NCBI GenBank assembly: GCA_009784005.1
Contig: WRCE01000001.1
Span: 18,998 to 82,997 of the forward strand
Length of the DNA: 64,000 bases
Direction of reading: 5' to 3'
DNA from: Candidatus Methanimicrococcus labiotermitis
GTDB lineage: Archaea > Halobacteriota > Methanosarcinia > Methanosarcinales > Methanosarcinaceae
A model generated the notes under the pieces. The model had not been told where the DNA came from. It ran no database searches and was given only the letters and a program-made list of their open reading frames with translations. Both the position numbers and the translations under genes were made by a program. Positions 35,975 through 44,725 of this stretch are shown piece by piece. The stretch's first letter is position 1. Every line of letters starts with the position of its first letter.

Positions 35975-36190
35975 TCTTTTTAATGCAAATTTTAATGCAA
36001 ATTTTTAATGCAAATTTTTATTGCAGATTTTTATTGCAAATTTATTACAACCAAAAAAAGGTGACAACGCCGGAATTTGACCTCCGGCGCCCTGTTCCCA
36101 TTTGTATTTTGTCGAGATTATTTCACCCGCGGATGACTTCATAATGCCTTAAAACTCATTCAAAAAGATGAGTGAGAAAAAAGAGAGGCA
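35975..36190. other. gap with short repeat and two hairpins between rfcS and mtmB1
   Basis: Repeats of TGCAAATTTTTA (35980-36050). A perfect hairpin CGCCGGA/TCCGGCG sits at 36068-36089, and a hairpin ACTCAT/ATGAGT at 36154-36173 that, on the minus strand, has a T-run before and TTTT after it. These probably end the convergent rfcS and mtmCB1 transcripts. Confidence 0.55.
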
Positions 36191-37570
36191 TTATTTAAAA
36201 ACAAGACCAAAGCCTTCAAGTTTCTTTTTGGCTTCTTCGTAAACTTTGACGTGCTCATCGGTGGGCGTGATGGTCTTGACGTCGTAACATTCTTGGAAGG
36301 TTTTGCCTGACGGAGCGCTGCCGTAGCTCTTTTCGTAGCTGCCGACAAGTTTGTTTAAGATTTTGTTGACCTCGGCGATGTCTACGCCGGCGGCGGCTCT
36401 GGCGACTTCGCCCATCATGCGAGCTTCCATGCCGGTGGTTTTGTCGGTCACGACGCCTTTGGCGGATGCAACGCCGGAGAGGATTTCTCTGCCGGACGCG
36501 GAGTCGGTGACAGCCTGCGCGGCGAGTTCTAAGAAACACATTTCCGTACACGGGCCGGCGCACGGGTAGTACTGATTACCCATCAGGAAATCGGTGTTGT
36601 TCGTGACGGCGGCGGAGGCCCAGCCGGCAATGGCGAGGGTTTCTCTTGTGTTTGTAGAACCCCATCTGATGTGGACGGGGCCGTCGAGGTGCCAGCTCGC
36701 GCCGGACATGACGAACGCGTTGATGGAGGTTGCAACGTCGATGATGGCCGTTTCTTCAAGGCCGCCGGCGTAACCGCCGTAAATAGGCATCTGTTCGTCC
36801 ATGAGAATGTCGCTGTTGGCGTGGTAGTGAGCAATAACGGAGATGGCGTCAAGGTCAATCTTGAGTTCGTTTAATTGTGACACTTCGTGGCTGTCTGAAG
36901 CAATCATGCCGCCGGCACAGTCCGCGCTGATGTTGCCCTGCGCGGTCAGTGATGTTTCGGGGCCCTATATGGCCATTCCCGGTCGTCCCGCGGCGGCTGT
37001 TGCCAATTTGATAATTCTTCCTTCTGTCTTCGCGGCGAGAATTTCATAAGGCGTTTTTGGAGACGGCGGGAAGCCGCGAATAGAGGTCAAAACGCCGTTA
37101 ACGATTGTGTCAACTTCTTTTTCAAGCGCGTATGACATGTGAACTTGATAGAAAACGTCTTCTGAAATCGGGGAACCGGTCGGGCCGCCCTGAATGATGG
37201 GGCCGCGTTTGTCGCCGACTTGTCTCTTTTTCACAGTGACGGCGTCTCTGCCGGTACCGAGTTGGAATTCAGGCATGGGATTTCGAATAGAGTCCCAAAT
37301 CTCATCCGCCGTGTATTTGACAATTCTTTGCGTGTCCGTGACAAAGATGCCCGCTTCAAGAAGCATGTCAAAACCCGCTTTGAAGAGCTTGTCGGCCATG
37401 TCGGCGTCGGTCGGGATGAATTCGCCCTTAAAGTCAAGACCGTATCTTTGTTTGATTTCCATAGCTTTCTCAGGGATTCGCATTAAGTCCCAGTCATCCT
37501 GAGAACATTTTTCGCCGGCTTTTGAGCGGTTGTAGAATTCGTATGCGTCGATTGATTTTTTGTATGCCAT
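36191..37570 (-). CDS. mtmB: monomethylamine methyltransferase MtmB1 (UAG read as pyrrolysine)
   Basis: A 459-codon gene with an in-frame TAG at 36965-36967, codon 202. In characterised MtmB, residue 202 is pyrrolysine, and both the number and the context (GRPGMAI-UAG-GPETSLTAQG) match. Upstream are KGEFIPTDADMADKLF and LGTGRDAVTVKKRQVGDKR; downstream are DSHEVSQLNELKIDLDAISVIAHY, HLDGPVHIRWGSTNTRETL and NQYYPCAGPCTEMC (first and longer runs shortened elsewhere). The enzyme transfers the methyl of monomethylamine to MtmC and releases ammonia; pyrrolysine binds the substrate. It starts 9 nt behind mtmC1 with GAGGTG overlapping the mtmC stop. Treat as one gene, not two fragments. Confidence 0.96.
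36965..36967 (-). other. in-frame UAG (pyrrolysine) codon of mtmB1
   Basis: Minus-strand TAG within ATG-GCC-ATA-TAG-GGC-CCC-GAA. The frame stays open for 256 codons after it, with full family similarity on both sides. Confidence 0.96.
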
Positions 37571-37579
37571 TGTAACACC

Positions 37580-38248
37580 TCAGACCTTGACTTTGGACGT
37601 CTCGACATCCATGATTTTTCTTGCGACAATAACCGCTTCCGCCGCGTTTTCGGCTGTTCCGTCCGCGCCGATTTCTTCAATCCACGCTTTGGAAACAGGC
37701 GCCCCGCCGAACATGCATTTCACTTTACCGCGAACGCCTTCTTCATTAATCAAGATCATTAAATCTTTTTGACCGAGCATTGAGGTCGTCATGAGCGCTG
37801 AGCCCGCCAAAAGAACCTTGTCGCCCGGCGCCTTTTTAATTTCTTCAATGACAACTTCGTTGTCAACGTCAACGCCGAGAACCTTTACAGTAAAACCGTT
37901 TGCGCCAAGCATTGTGGCAACCAATCTGTTGCCGATATCGTGAATGTCACCGGATTGAACAAAAGAGAGACAGTATCCCGCACTTGCAGACGCCCCACCT
38001 TTCGCGAGTTCCGGGTTAAGGAGTTCCATGGCATTGTTCATGGCTTTCGCAGACATCATAATCTGCGGTAAAAAGAGTTCGCCCGCTTCAAATTTGTCGC
38101 CGACGATTTTCATGCCTTCGGAAAGGCCTTTTTGAACGATCTCAAGAGCCGGAATGCCCGATGCAAGAGCTTCCTTTGTTTTTTCGACAGCGCCGCTGAT
38201 GTTTTGCGTCATAACGGCGTCTGTAATTTCCTTAAATATTTCTGACAT
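37580..38248 (-). CDS. mtmC: monomethylamine corrinoid protein MtmC1
   Basis: A 222-residue corrinoid carrier between MtmB and MtbA. It has an N-terminal helical cap (LASGIPALEIVQKGLSEGMK; FLPQIMMSAKAMN) and a C-terminal B12 domain with GDIHDIGNRLVATMLGANGF, whose histidine ligates cobalt, plus SALMTTSMLGQKDLM and CMFGGAPVSKAWIEEIGADG. Length and motif spacing match MtmC. A strong GGAGG precedes the ATG. It is the first gene of mtmCB1, with a leader of about 225 nt predicted upstream. Confidence 0.95.
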   Translation of the reverse strand: MSEIFKEITDAVMTQNISGAVEKTKEALASGIPALEIVQKGLSEGMKIVGDKFEAGELFLPQIMMSAKAMNNAMELLNPELAKGGASASAGYCLSFVQSGDIHDIGNRLVATMLGANGFTVKVLGVDVDNEVVIEEIKKAPGDKVLLAGSALMTTSMLGQKDLMILINEEGVRGKVKCMFGGAPVSKAWIEEIGADGTAENAAEAVIVARKIMDVETSKVKV

Positions 38249-38449
38249 TTTTTAACCTCCGTACATTAGGATGGATGTAGATGGATGTAAATGGATGTAA
38301 ATGGATGGAAAAACCGAATGTATGCCCGCACGACGAATCGTTTTGTAAAAATTTGTAAAAAATTAAAGAATGAAAGAATGAATAAAAGGCGAGCATACAC
38401 AAATAAACAAAAATAAAAACAGAAATCCCCATTACATCCGTTTTTAGAA

Positions 38450-38473
38450 GATTGCGCTGAAACAGCCGCAATC
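38450..38473 (-). promoter_or_regulatory. stem-loop at the predicted 5' end of mtmCB1 mRNA
   Basis: The minus strand shows GATTGC-G-GCTG-TTT-CAGC-GCAATC, a ten-base-pair hairpin with one bulged G. A TATA box (TTATATAC, 38498-38505) lies about 28 bases upstream, so the hairpin coincides with the expected transcription start. A related hairpin occupies the same position ahead of mtmC2. Confidence 0.5.
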
Positions 38474-38497
38474 AACAATTCAAAAAAAGCCGATAAA

Positions 38498-38505
38498 GTA
38501 TATAA
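38498..38505 (-). promoter_or_regulatory. TATA box candidate of mtmCB1
   Basis: Minus-strand TTATATAC; the predicted start near 38473 gives a 225-nt leader to mtmC1. Confidence 0.45.
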
Positions 38506-38777
38506 TTTAAATTGAATAGAATTTTTCAACATCGGCATACATTTTAAAAGATTTTGCAATATAACAATAGTTTAAAAAGAATATAAATCAAATGATTTTT
38601 TCCAACGCCGTTGTAATATTTCAAAGGGATTGAGACAATTGAAAATATATTAAAAAAGACGAGCTCGATGTTGAAAAACGAATTGAAAGGAAAGGAAAAG
38701 GAAAGGAAAGGAAAAGGAAACAAATATGAAACGAGACAAAACGAGATGATAACAAACAAAACGAGATACAGCACGAT

Positions 38778-38912
38778 AATAACAAACAAAAACATATAAC
38801 CACCTCCATTTTCGGAGTTGGGCGATGCGAAGCAGCGCACAAATACGAAAATGGAGATTTCTGCCAAAAAATAACGAGAAATATCAAATATCCTGTTTTT
38901 TGAAAAAAGCAA
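38778..38912 (-). repeat. dispersed palindromic element type 1, copy 2 (inverted)
   Basis: Minus-strand copy with its 53-nt palindrome at 38804-38856. Over about 75 bases around the palindrome it differs from copy 3 (51620-51750) at only about one position, and it shares the flanking GGCAGAAAT and GTGGTTATATG. It lies in the 831-nt gap between mtmC1 and mtbA1, next to GGAAAGGAAAAG-type low-complexity sequence (38685-38725). Confidence 0.9.
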
Positions 38913-39079
38913 GATGAAAAGAATGAAAAAAGAATGAAAAAACAAGATGAAAAGAGTGAAAAGAGAAAAAAGAGAAAAGAGAAAAAAACTTGTTTTAAAA
39001 AAACTTGTTTTAAAAAAAGAAATCAGAAAGAGGCAAGCTCATTCTGATTCAATCCATATGAAATGGAAGCTGAAAAACA

Positions 39080-40099
39080 TCAGTATTTAGACGCTTTGGC
39101 GTACTCCGCAAAAGCCTTCAGGTTCTCTGTCGGGGTCGCGGAAACGGTGCCGCATCCCAGTGTAACGATTTTTGAACCCTTCTCAAAAACGTTCGCGCAT
39201 TCGGCTTTGATGGCGTCGGGCGTGCCCTTCCACATCAATTGGACGGGGTCAAGATTGCCGATGATAATGGCAGTCTTTGAAGCTTCGGCGGCCTTTTGAA
39301 TGTTGACCTTTTGGTCAACGCTGATGGCGTCAATGCCGGCTTGGTCCATCAAATGAATACCTTTTGTCGTGTCGCCGCAAATGTGAAGAACGGTCAGAGC
39401 ATCCATGGCTCTCATGGCGGCGGCGATCTTTTGGTGATACGGAATAGCGAACTTGGAATAGAAATCATCCCCGAGAAGCTCGTAACTGGCCGTCGGGTCG
39501 ATGATGACAATGCAGCTTGCGCCGGCTTTAACCATTTCCTGCGCGTAGCGGATACAAAAGTCCGTTGTCATGTCAATCAAAGGCTGAACAACCGGATCAT
39601 CTGTCATAAGACCCATAAACCAGTCATCACCGTTGAGGTGCTGCGCGAGGGAGAAGGGACCAATCATAGAACCGATAATGGGTATTTCATCACCGTATTT
39701 CGCTTTCAGAATCTTGACGGATTCAATGATTCTGTCAACGCGCGTTGTGCCGCCGAATGAGAAATTTTTCAGTTTGTCAACATCTTCGGGCATCGCGGCG
39801 ACGTGACCGATGACAGAGGGCTGCTGTTCGCGCGTACCCGCTTTAAGTTTGCAGCCGAAGAATTCCGCTTCGGCCGTAATGTCAAACGGAACGCGAACCG
39901 CTTCGTAACCGACAACAGTGTGACCCGCTTCTGCCAACTTTGCAATCAACTCAGGCTCTTCATTGGCTTGAGGCCAAAAGGCGCCGCAGGCTTCCATCTG
40001 CTCGACAGTAGCTGTTTGCGTAAAACAAACGGCGGGCATTCTGTCAACATCCATTTTCCGTAAGGAGCGGTATAATCTTTCTTTTGGTGTGTAGCTCAT
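39080..40099 (-). CDS. mtbA: methylcobamide:CoM methyltransferase MtbA1
   Basis: A 339-residue member of the uroporphyrinogen decarboxylase fold that transfers the methyl group from methylated corrinoid protein to coenzyme M. It matches MtbA rather than Mta[54 protein letters not shown] and [13 protein letters not shown]. The zinc ligands are in [10 protein letters not shown] and the C-terminal [10 protein letters not shown] (His-x-Cys ... Cys). A GGGAGAATC site precedes the ATG. It sits upstream of mtmCB1 in the same direction but across 831 nt, so probably has its own promoter. Confidence 0.95.
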   Translation of the reverse strand: MSYTPKERLYRSLRKMDVDRMPAVCFTQTATVEQMEACGAFWPQANEEPELIAKLAEAGHTVVGYEAVRVPFDITAEAEFFGCKLKAGTREQQPSVIGHVAAMPEDVDKLKNFSFGGTTRVDRIIESVKILKAKYGDEIPIIGSMIGPFSLAQHLNGDDWFMGLMTDDPVVQPLIDMTTDFCIRYAQEMVKAGASCIVIIDPTASYELLGDDFYSKFAIPYHQKIAAAMRAMDALTVLHICGDTTKGIHLMDQAGIDAISVDQKVNIQKAAEASKTAIIIGNLDPVQLMWKGTPDAIKAECANVFEKGSKIVTLGCGTVSATPTENLKAFAEYAKASKY

Positions 40100-40188
40100 A
40101 TTGATTCTCCCAATTAGTTTTTTCTGTTTTTTTATTTACTACTGTTTAACTTCTAACTTCAAACTTCTATATTTCTTCTATTTCTTCT

Positions 40189-40206
40189 ATTATATCAAAC
40201 GTTTGA
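40189..40206 (-). promoter_or_regulatory. mtbA1 promoter with palindrome
   Basis: A minus-strand TATA-like GATATAATA (40189-40197) directly abuts the perfect palindrome TCAAACGTTTGA (40195-40206), a possible operator or TFB-site overlap. Predicted leader about 70 nt. Confidence 0.35.
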
Positions 40207-40264
40207 CGACCGGCAAATATTGAGCGTATCAGTCCAAATAAGAACGGGCCGGATGTTTTGAGAA

Positions 40265-40560
40265 GACACCGACAATGAAAGTCGGTAGTGAATGCCGGCA
40301 ATGAACCGGCAATGTAAGTGCAATGTAAGTTGACAATGAACCGGCAATGAACCGGCAATGAATCGGCAATGTAAGTGCAATGTAAGTGCAATGTAAGCCG
40401 ACAATGAACCGGCAATGTAAGTGCAATGTAAGTGCAATGTAAGCCGACAATGAACCGGCAATGTAAGCCGGCAATGTAAGCCGGCAATGAACCGGCAATG
40501 TAAGCCGGCAATGAACCGGCAATGTAAGCCGGCAATGTTAAACCGACAATGAAACCGTCA
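40265..40560. repeat. CCGGCAATGTAAG-type tandem repeat
   Basis: About 25 degenerate units of 9-13 bases (CCGGCAATGTAAG, TGCAATGTAAG, CCGGCAATGAA). It fills most of the gap between the Rh channel gene and mtbA1; open frames across it are artefacts. Confidence 0.95.
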
Positions 40561-40696
40561 ACGAACCATGACGTTAAAAGACGGCGATAAACCTGATCAA
40601 ACGAATAAACTTATATCTTTCACCCGAAAAATAAATATGATGAATGCGGCCGAGCGACCGCATTCTTTTTCTTCGTTTTCTTTTTCTTTTTCATTA

Positions 40697-41899
40697 TCAA
40701 GGAGCTTCGCTCTTGATAAAGCCTGAATCGTCGCTGAACATTTCCTCATCCGTAAAGGTACCGCGGGTGATTTTTAAGATAATTCCCACGATGATACCCA
40801 AAATGAGTGTCGCGACAAACACGAAAACCGCACCGAGGAGGTTGTCCACAACGGTTGCGCCCGCCGCGTGTTCCGCGCCGAGCGTGATTGCAATCAAAGA
40901 CACTGCCACACCAATCCATCCGGCGACGCCGTGGAGGTTGTGAACGCCCATGACGTCAAGCGCCTTGATTTTGGAACACAGGAACGGCTGGAGGTAGATG
41001 AAGGACAGAGCCGACACGGCGCCTGCCACAAGACCAACACCAAGAGCGGCCCACGGCCCAATCATCAGGAGCGGGGCGCCGATAGCGACAGGACCTGCCA
41101 GCATCGCGTATGTGTAAATCAGCGGGTTGACCTTCTTCTGAATCACCTGACAGACAATCCACGCGCTCAATATCGACCCGATACCGCCCATGTAACAGAC
41201 CATCATACCCCAGAAGACTTGTTCCATCGGAAGCAACGCCGTCACGAATGCCGGCCAAAGCACCCACAAAAGCATCGCGGCAAGCCAGACGAACGAAACA
41301 CTGTGCGTTGTCGTGTGCATCGGTTCCTTAAACGCCCTCTTCTCTCTGATACCAATCGCGCAGCCGAGACCGAAGTACGCGGCGCACATGTGCACAAGAA
41401 TTGAGCCGCCCGCGTCACTCACAGACAAGACGTCGAACAGAACCACTTCAAGAAGAACGAACACCGGCGCGAACAGTAAACCGACAAGCAGATACTGCCA
41501 CATTTTGACCGTCCCGAGGAAACAGCCTATGGCAATCACCACGGTAATGGCGCAAATCACACCCATCAACAACATCGTCTGATTCCATTCAGTGCCGAGA
41601 ACGAATTGGTGAATCGCCAAATAGACGATAAAGCTTCCCGCCGCCGATAAAAGAACCGCGAGCGCGACGCTCCATTCAAACTTCTTAATGAAAATCATCA
41701 AGAACGCGACGAGCATCAGCATGAACCAAATCATGATGTTCTTCACGAACATGAAGTTCTCCCAACCCGCCTCGCCAAATCCTGAGGGCGTATTAAAGCT
41801 GCTCTGCGCAGCCGCCATCGGGGCTGCGAAGAGGACGAGAGCCAAAACCAAAAGCGTCATCAAGACCATCGGTCTTAATGCAATCTTTTTCATTTGCAT
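40697..41899 (-). CDS. Rh-type ammonium/methylammonium channel
   Basis: A 400-residue protein with an N-terminal signal sequence and about eleven membrane helices. It belongs to the Amt/Rh superfamily, and two signature regions read as Rh rather than Amt: DAGGSILVHMCAAYFGL (Rh: GGS-x-x-x-HxFGAYFGL) and GVHNLHGVAGWIGV (Rh: GVHNLHGMPG). Both pore histidines are present. The start at 41899 has a perfect AGGTGAT site; a longer upstream frame overlaps mtmB2. It begins 31 nt behind mtmB2, so is almost certainly cotranscribed. It could release the ammonia made from methylamine or admit methylamine. Transport direction and substrate are inferred. Confidence 0.88.
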   Translation of the reverse strand: MQMKKIALRPMVLMTLLVLALVLFAAPMAAAQSSFNTPSGFGEAGWENFMFVKNIMIWFMLMLVAFLMIFIKKFEWSVALAVLLSAAGSFIVYLAIHQFVLGTEWNQTMLLMGVICAITVVIAIGCFLGTVKMWQYLLVGLLFAPVFVLLEVVLFDVLSVSDAGGSILVHMCAAYFGLGCAIGIREKRAFKEPMHTTTHSVSFVWLAAMLLWVLWPAFVTALLPMEQVFWGMMVCYMGGIGSILSAWIVCQVIQKKVNPLIYTYAMLAGPVAIGAPLLMIGPWAALGVGLVAGAVSALSFIYLQPFLCSKIKALDVMGVHNLHGVAGWIGVAVSLIAITLGAEHAAGATVVDNLLGAVFVFVATLILGIIVGIILKITRGTFTDEEMFSDDSGFIKSEAP

Positions 41900-41930
41900 A
41901 TTATCACCTTTGAAAAATAAGCAAACGGGA

Positions 41931-43310
41931 TTATTTGAAGACGAGACCGAATCCTTCGAGTTTCTTTTTGGCTTGTTCGTAAACGCTGACGTGCTCATCC
42001 GTGGGCGTGATAGTCTTAACGTCATAACATTCTTGGAAGGTTTTGCCTGACGGAGCGCTGCCGTAGCTCTTTTCGTAGCTGCCGACAAGTTTGTCCAAGA
42101 TCTTGTTAACCTCAGTGATGTCAACGCCTGCCGCGGCTCTTGCGACTTCTCCCATCATACGGGCTTCCATACCTGTTGTCTTGTTCAGCGCGACACCTTT
42201 TGCGGATGCGACGCCTGAGAGAATTTCTCTGCCGGACGCGGAGTCGGTGATGGCTTGCGCGGCGAGTTCAAGGAAACACATTTCCGTACACGGGCCCGCG
42301 CACGGGTAGTACTGGTTGCCCATCAGGAAGTCTGTGTTGTTGGTGACAGCTGCGGATGCCCAGCCGGCAATGGCGAGGGTTTCTCTGGTGTTTGTGGAGC
42401 CCCATCTGATGTGAATCGGGCCGTCAAGGTGCCAGCTTGCGCCGGACATGACGAACGCGTTAATGGATGTCGCGACGTCAACGATTGCCGTCTCTTCAAG
42501 GCCGCCGGCGTAACCGCCGTAAATCGGCATTTGTTCGTCCATAAGAATGTCGCTGTTGGCGTGGTAGTGGGCAATAACGGAGATGGCGTCAAGGTCAATC
42601 TTGAGTTCGTTCAGCTGTGACACTTCGTGGCTGTCTGAAGCAATCATGCCGCCGGCACAGTCCGCGCTGATGTTGCCCTGCGCGGTCAGTGATGTTTCGG
42701 GGCCCTATATGGCCATTCCCGGACGACCAGCGATGGCCGTTGCCAGTTTAATCGTTCTTCCTTCAGTCTTCGCGGCGAGGATTTCAGCGGGCGTTCCCGG
42801 CGCCGGCGGTAAGCCGCGGATGGTTGCCATCACACCGTTAACGATGGTGTCGACTTCTTTCTCAAGCGCGTAGGATGTGTGAAGCGCGCAGAACACGTCT
42901 TCGGAAACCGGTGCGCCGGTCGGGCCGCCCTGAATGATGGGGCCGCGTTTGTCGCCGACTTGTCTCTTTTTCACAGTGACGGCGTCTCTGCCGGTACCGA
43001 GTTGGAACTCAGGCATCGGATTGCGGATGGAATCCCAGATTTCATCTGCCGTGTATTTGACGATTCTTTGTGTGTCCGTGACAAAGATACCCGATTCAAG
43101 GAGCATGTCAAAGCCTGCTTTGAAGAGTTTGTCTGCCATGTCTGCGTCGGTTGGGATGAATTCGCCCTTGAAGTTGAGACCGTATCTTTGTTTGATCTCC
43201 ATGGCTTTCATCGGAATGTGCATTAAGTCCCAGTCGTCTTGCGTACATTTTTCGCCGACTTTCGCGCGGTTGTAGAATTCATACGCGTCAATTGATTTTT
43301 TGTATGCCAT
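41931..43310 (-). CDS. mtmB: monomethylamine methyltransferase MtmB2 (UAG read as pyrrolysine)
   Basis: Second copy, 459 codons with the in-frame TAG at 42705-42707, again codon 202. The protein is very similar to MtmB1 (36191-37570) and keeps all family segments. The DNA is identical to copy 1 for 107 bases around the UAG (42616-42722) and for 92 bases at 42916-43007, while other parts differ at many silent sites. It starts 11 nt behind mtmC2, with GAGGTG over the mtmC2 stop, and is followed by the Rh channel gene. Substrate as for copy 1; the two could be differentially expressed. Confidence 0.96.
42705..42707 (-). other. in-frame UAG (pyrrolysine) codon of mtmB2
   Basis: Same context as in mtmB1: ATG-GCC-ATA-TAG-GGC-CCC-GAA on the minus strand, with 256 open codons following. 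Confidence 0.96.
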
Positions 43311-43321
43311 TGTAAAACACC

Positions 43322-43990
43322 TCAGACCTTGACTTTGGATGTTTCGACATCCATAATTTTTCTTGCGACAATGACGGCTTCCGCCGCGTTTTCGGCTGTT
43401 CCGTCCGCGCCGATTTCTTCAATCCATGCTTTGGAAACGGGAGCGCCGCCGAACATGCATTTCACTTTTCCGCGAACGCCTTCTTCGTTGATCAGGATCA
43501 TTAAGTCTTTTTGACCGAGCATTGAGGTCGTCATGAGCGCTGAGCCTGCAAGCAAAACTTTGTCGGCAGGGGCTTTTTTGATCTCTTCGATGACAATTTC
43601 GTTGTCAACGTCAACGCCGAGGACTTTGACTGTAAAGCCGTTTGCGCCAAGCATCGTGGCAACCAATCTGTTTCCGATGTCATGGATGTCGCCTGACTGG
43701 ACGAATGAGAGACAGTATCCCGCGCTGGCGGAAGCGCCGCCTGCTGTAAGCTCGGGGTTGAGAACTTCCATTGAGTTGTTCATCGCTTTCGCAGACATCA
43801 TGATCTGCGGTAAAAAGAGTTCGCCTGCTTCAAATCTGTCGCCGACAATTTTCATGCCGACAGAAAGACCCTTTTGAACGATTTCAAGAGCAGGGATGCC
43901 CGAGGCAAGAGCCTCTTTGGTTTTTTCAACAGCACCGTTGATGTTTTGAGATGTTACGGCATCTGTAATTTCTTTGATTATATCTGACAT
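43322..43990 (-). CDS. mtmC: monomethylamine corrinoid protein MtmC2
   Basis: A 222-residue corrinoid protein nearly the same as MtmC1, including GDIHDIGNRLVATMLGANGF (cobalt-ligand histidine) and CMFGGAPVSKAWIEEIG. I start at 43990 (MSDIIKEI), preceded by GGTGGT, not at the in-frame ATG 48 bases further up, because that extension is hydrophobic and absent from MtmC1. It heads the mtmC2-mtmB2-Rh operon. Confidence 0.95.
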   Translation of the reverse strand: MSDIIKEITDAVTSQNINGAVEKTKEALASGIPALEIVQKGLSVGMKIVGDRFEAGELFLPQIMMSAKAMNNSMEVLNPELTAGGASASAGYCLSFVQSGDIHDIGNRLVATMLGANGFTVKVLGVDVDNEIVIEEIKKAPADKVLLAGSALMTTSMLGQKDLMILINEEGVRGKVKCMFGGAPVSKAWIEEIGADGTAENAAEAVIVARKIMDVETSKVKV

Positions 43991-44148
43991 ATTTACCACC
44001 ATATAAAAACGTACTAAAAATGTACTGAAAACGTACATAAAAACCGTATACGAATCTGCTTTTGAAAACAGGGGAAAACGCTGTTCTTGCTGTTCTTGCT
44101 GTTCTTGCCGGTCTTGCAGTCCCTGCTATTCTCAGCTGTTTTCAGAAA
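43991..44148 (-). other. mtmC2 leader
   Basis: Untranslated leader predicted from the TATA box near 44200. It holds a TTGCTGTTC tandem repeat (44080-44125) and GTACT/ACGTAC motifs near the start codon. No ORF. Confidence 0.4.
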
Positions 44149-44173
44149 AATTGCCGCTCAAAAAGCCGCAATT
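44149..44173 (-). promoter_or_regulatory. stem-loop at the predicted 5' end of mtmC2-mtmB2-Rh mRNA
   Basis: The minus strand shows outer arms AATTGC and GCAATT around GCT...AGC, with one G-G mismatch and a T-rich loop, then TTTTTC. A TATA-like TTATTATATC at 44196-44205 lies about 27 bases upstream. Position and partial sequence (ATTGCGGCT...AGCG...CAAT) match the hairpin ahead of mtmC1. Confidence 0.5.
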
Positions 44174-44725
44174 CATCTTAAATTATGGATAAAATGATAT
44201 AATAATTAAATCGAAATGCTTTTTACGCTCGCCGCGTTTTTTATAACGCCTCTGAATAATTCAAAAGCGTTTACAAAATGACAAGGCACTGAAAATAACA
44301 GAGCCGACGAAATGCTGAAATGCTTCACAAAAAACAAACAAAAATGAAAAAAACAACGACAAAAGACACGCTAATATTTTTTCCGAAAAACAGAAAAGAT
44401 TCAGATACAGAGAATACCTTAATCGGAAAAAGTTCTGAAACGGAATTGAAATGAAAAAAACGATGAAAATGTTTGAAAAAAAACGATAAAAATTGAAAAA
44501 AACGATGAAAGGTTTTGAAAAAAAACGATGAAAATGTTTGAAAAATAATCATAAAAATATTGGAAGGAGTGAAACTCATTCCAATAAAATTCGACTCAAA
44601 TTCCAATCATATTCCAATCAAATTCCAATCAAATTCTGCGTATACGTCACTGAAATCAGTACTGCTCAGTGCTTTATCGCTCAGTGCTTTACCGCTCAGT
44701 GCTTTACCGCTCAGTGCTTTGCCGC
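44174..44725. repeat. gap upstream of mtmC2 with several tandem repeats
   Basis: Contains AAAACGATGAAAATGTTTGA units (44450-44550), CATTCCAATCAAATTC units (44578-44640) and CAGTGCTTTACCGCT units (44665-44730) that run into the mtbA2 stop. No credible gene. Confidence 0.8.

Noticed and set aside
36191..37570. mtmB1 as a pseudogene or two separate genes
   Set aside because: The only interruption is a TAG exactly at codon 202, the known pyrrolysine position, and the second copy has the same. Similarity continues on both sides.
40167..40535. Open frames of 88-122 codons on the minus strand
   Set aside because: Translation of the CCGGCAATGTAAG repeat in three frames; no independent support.
41900..42124. 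Upstream extension of the Rh channel gene
   Set aside because: It overlaps the 3' end of mtmB2 in another frame, while a perfect AGGTGAT site precedes 41899.
36191..43310. Assignment of the two genes as dimethylamine methyltransferase (MtbB)
   Set aside because: Length (459 codons), UAG at codon 202 and the sequence around it fit MtmB. MtbB has its pyrrolysine far later and a different sequence.
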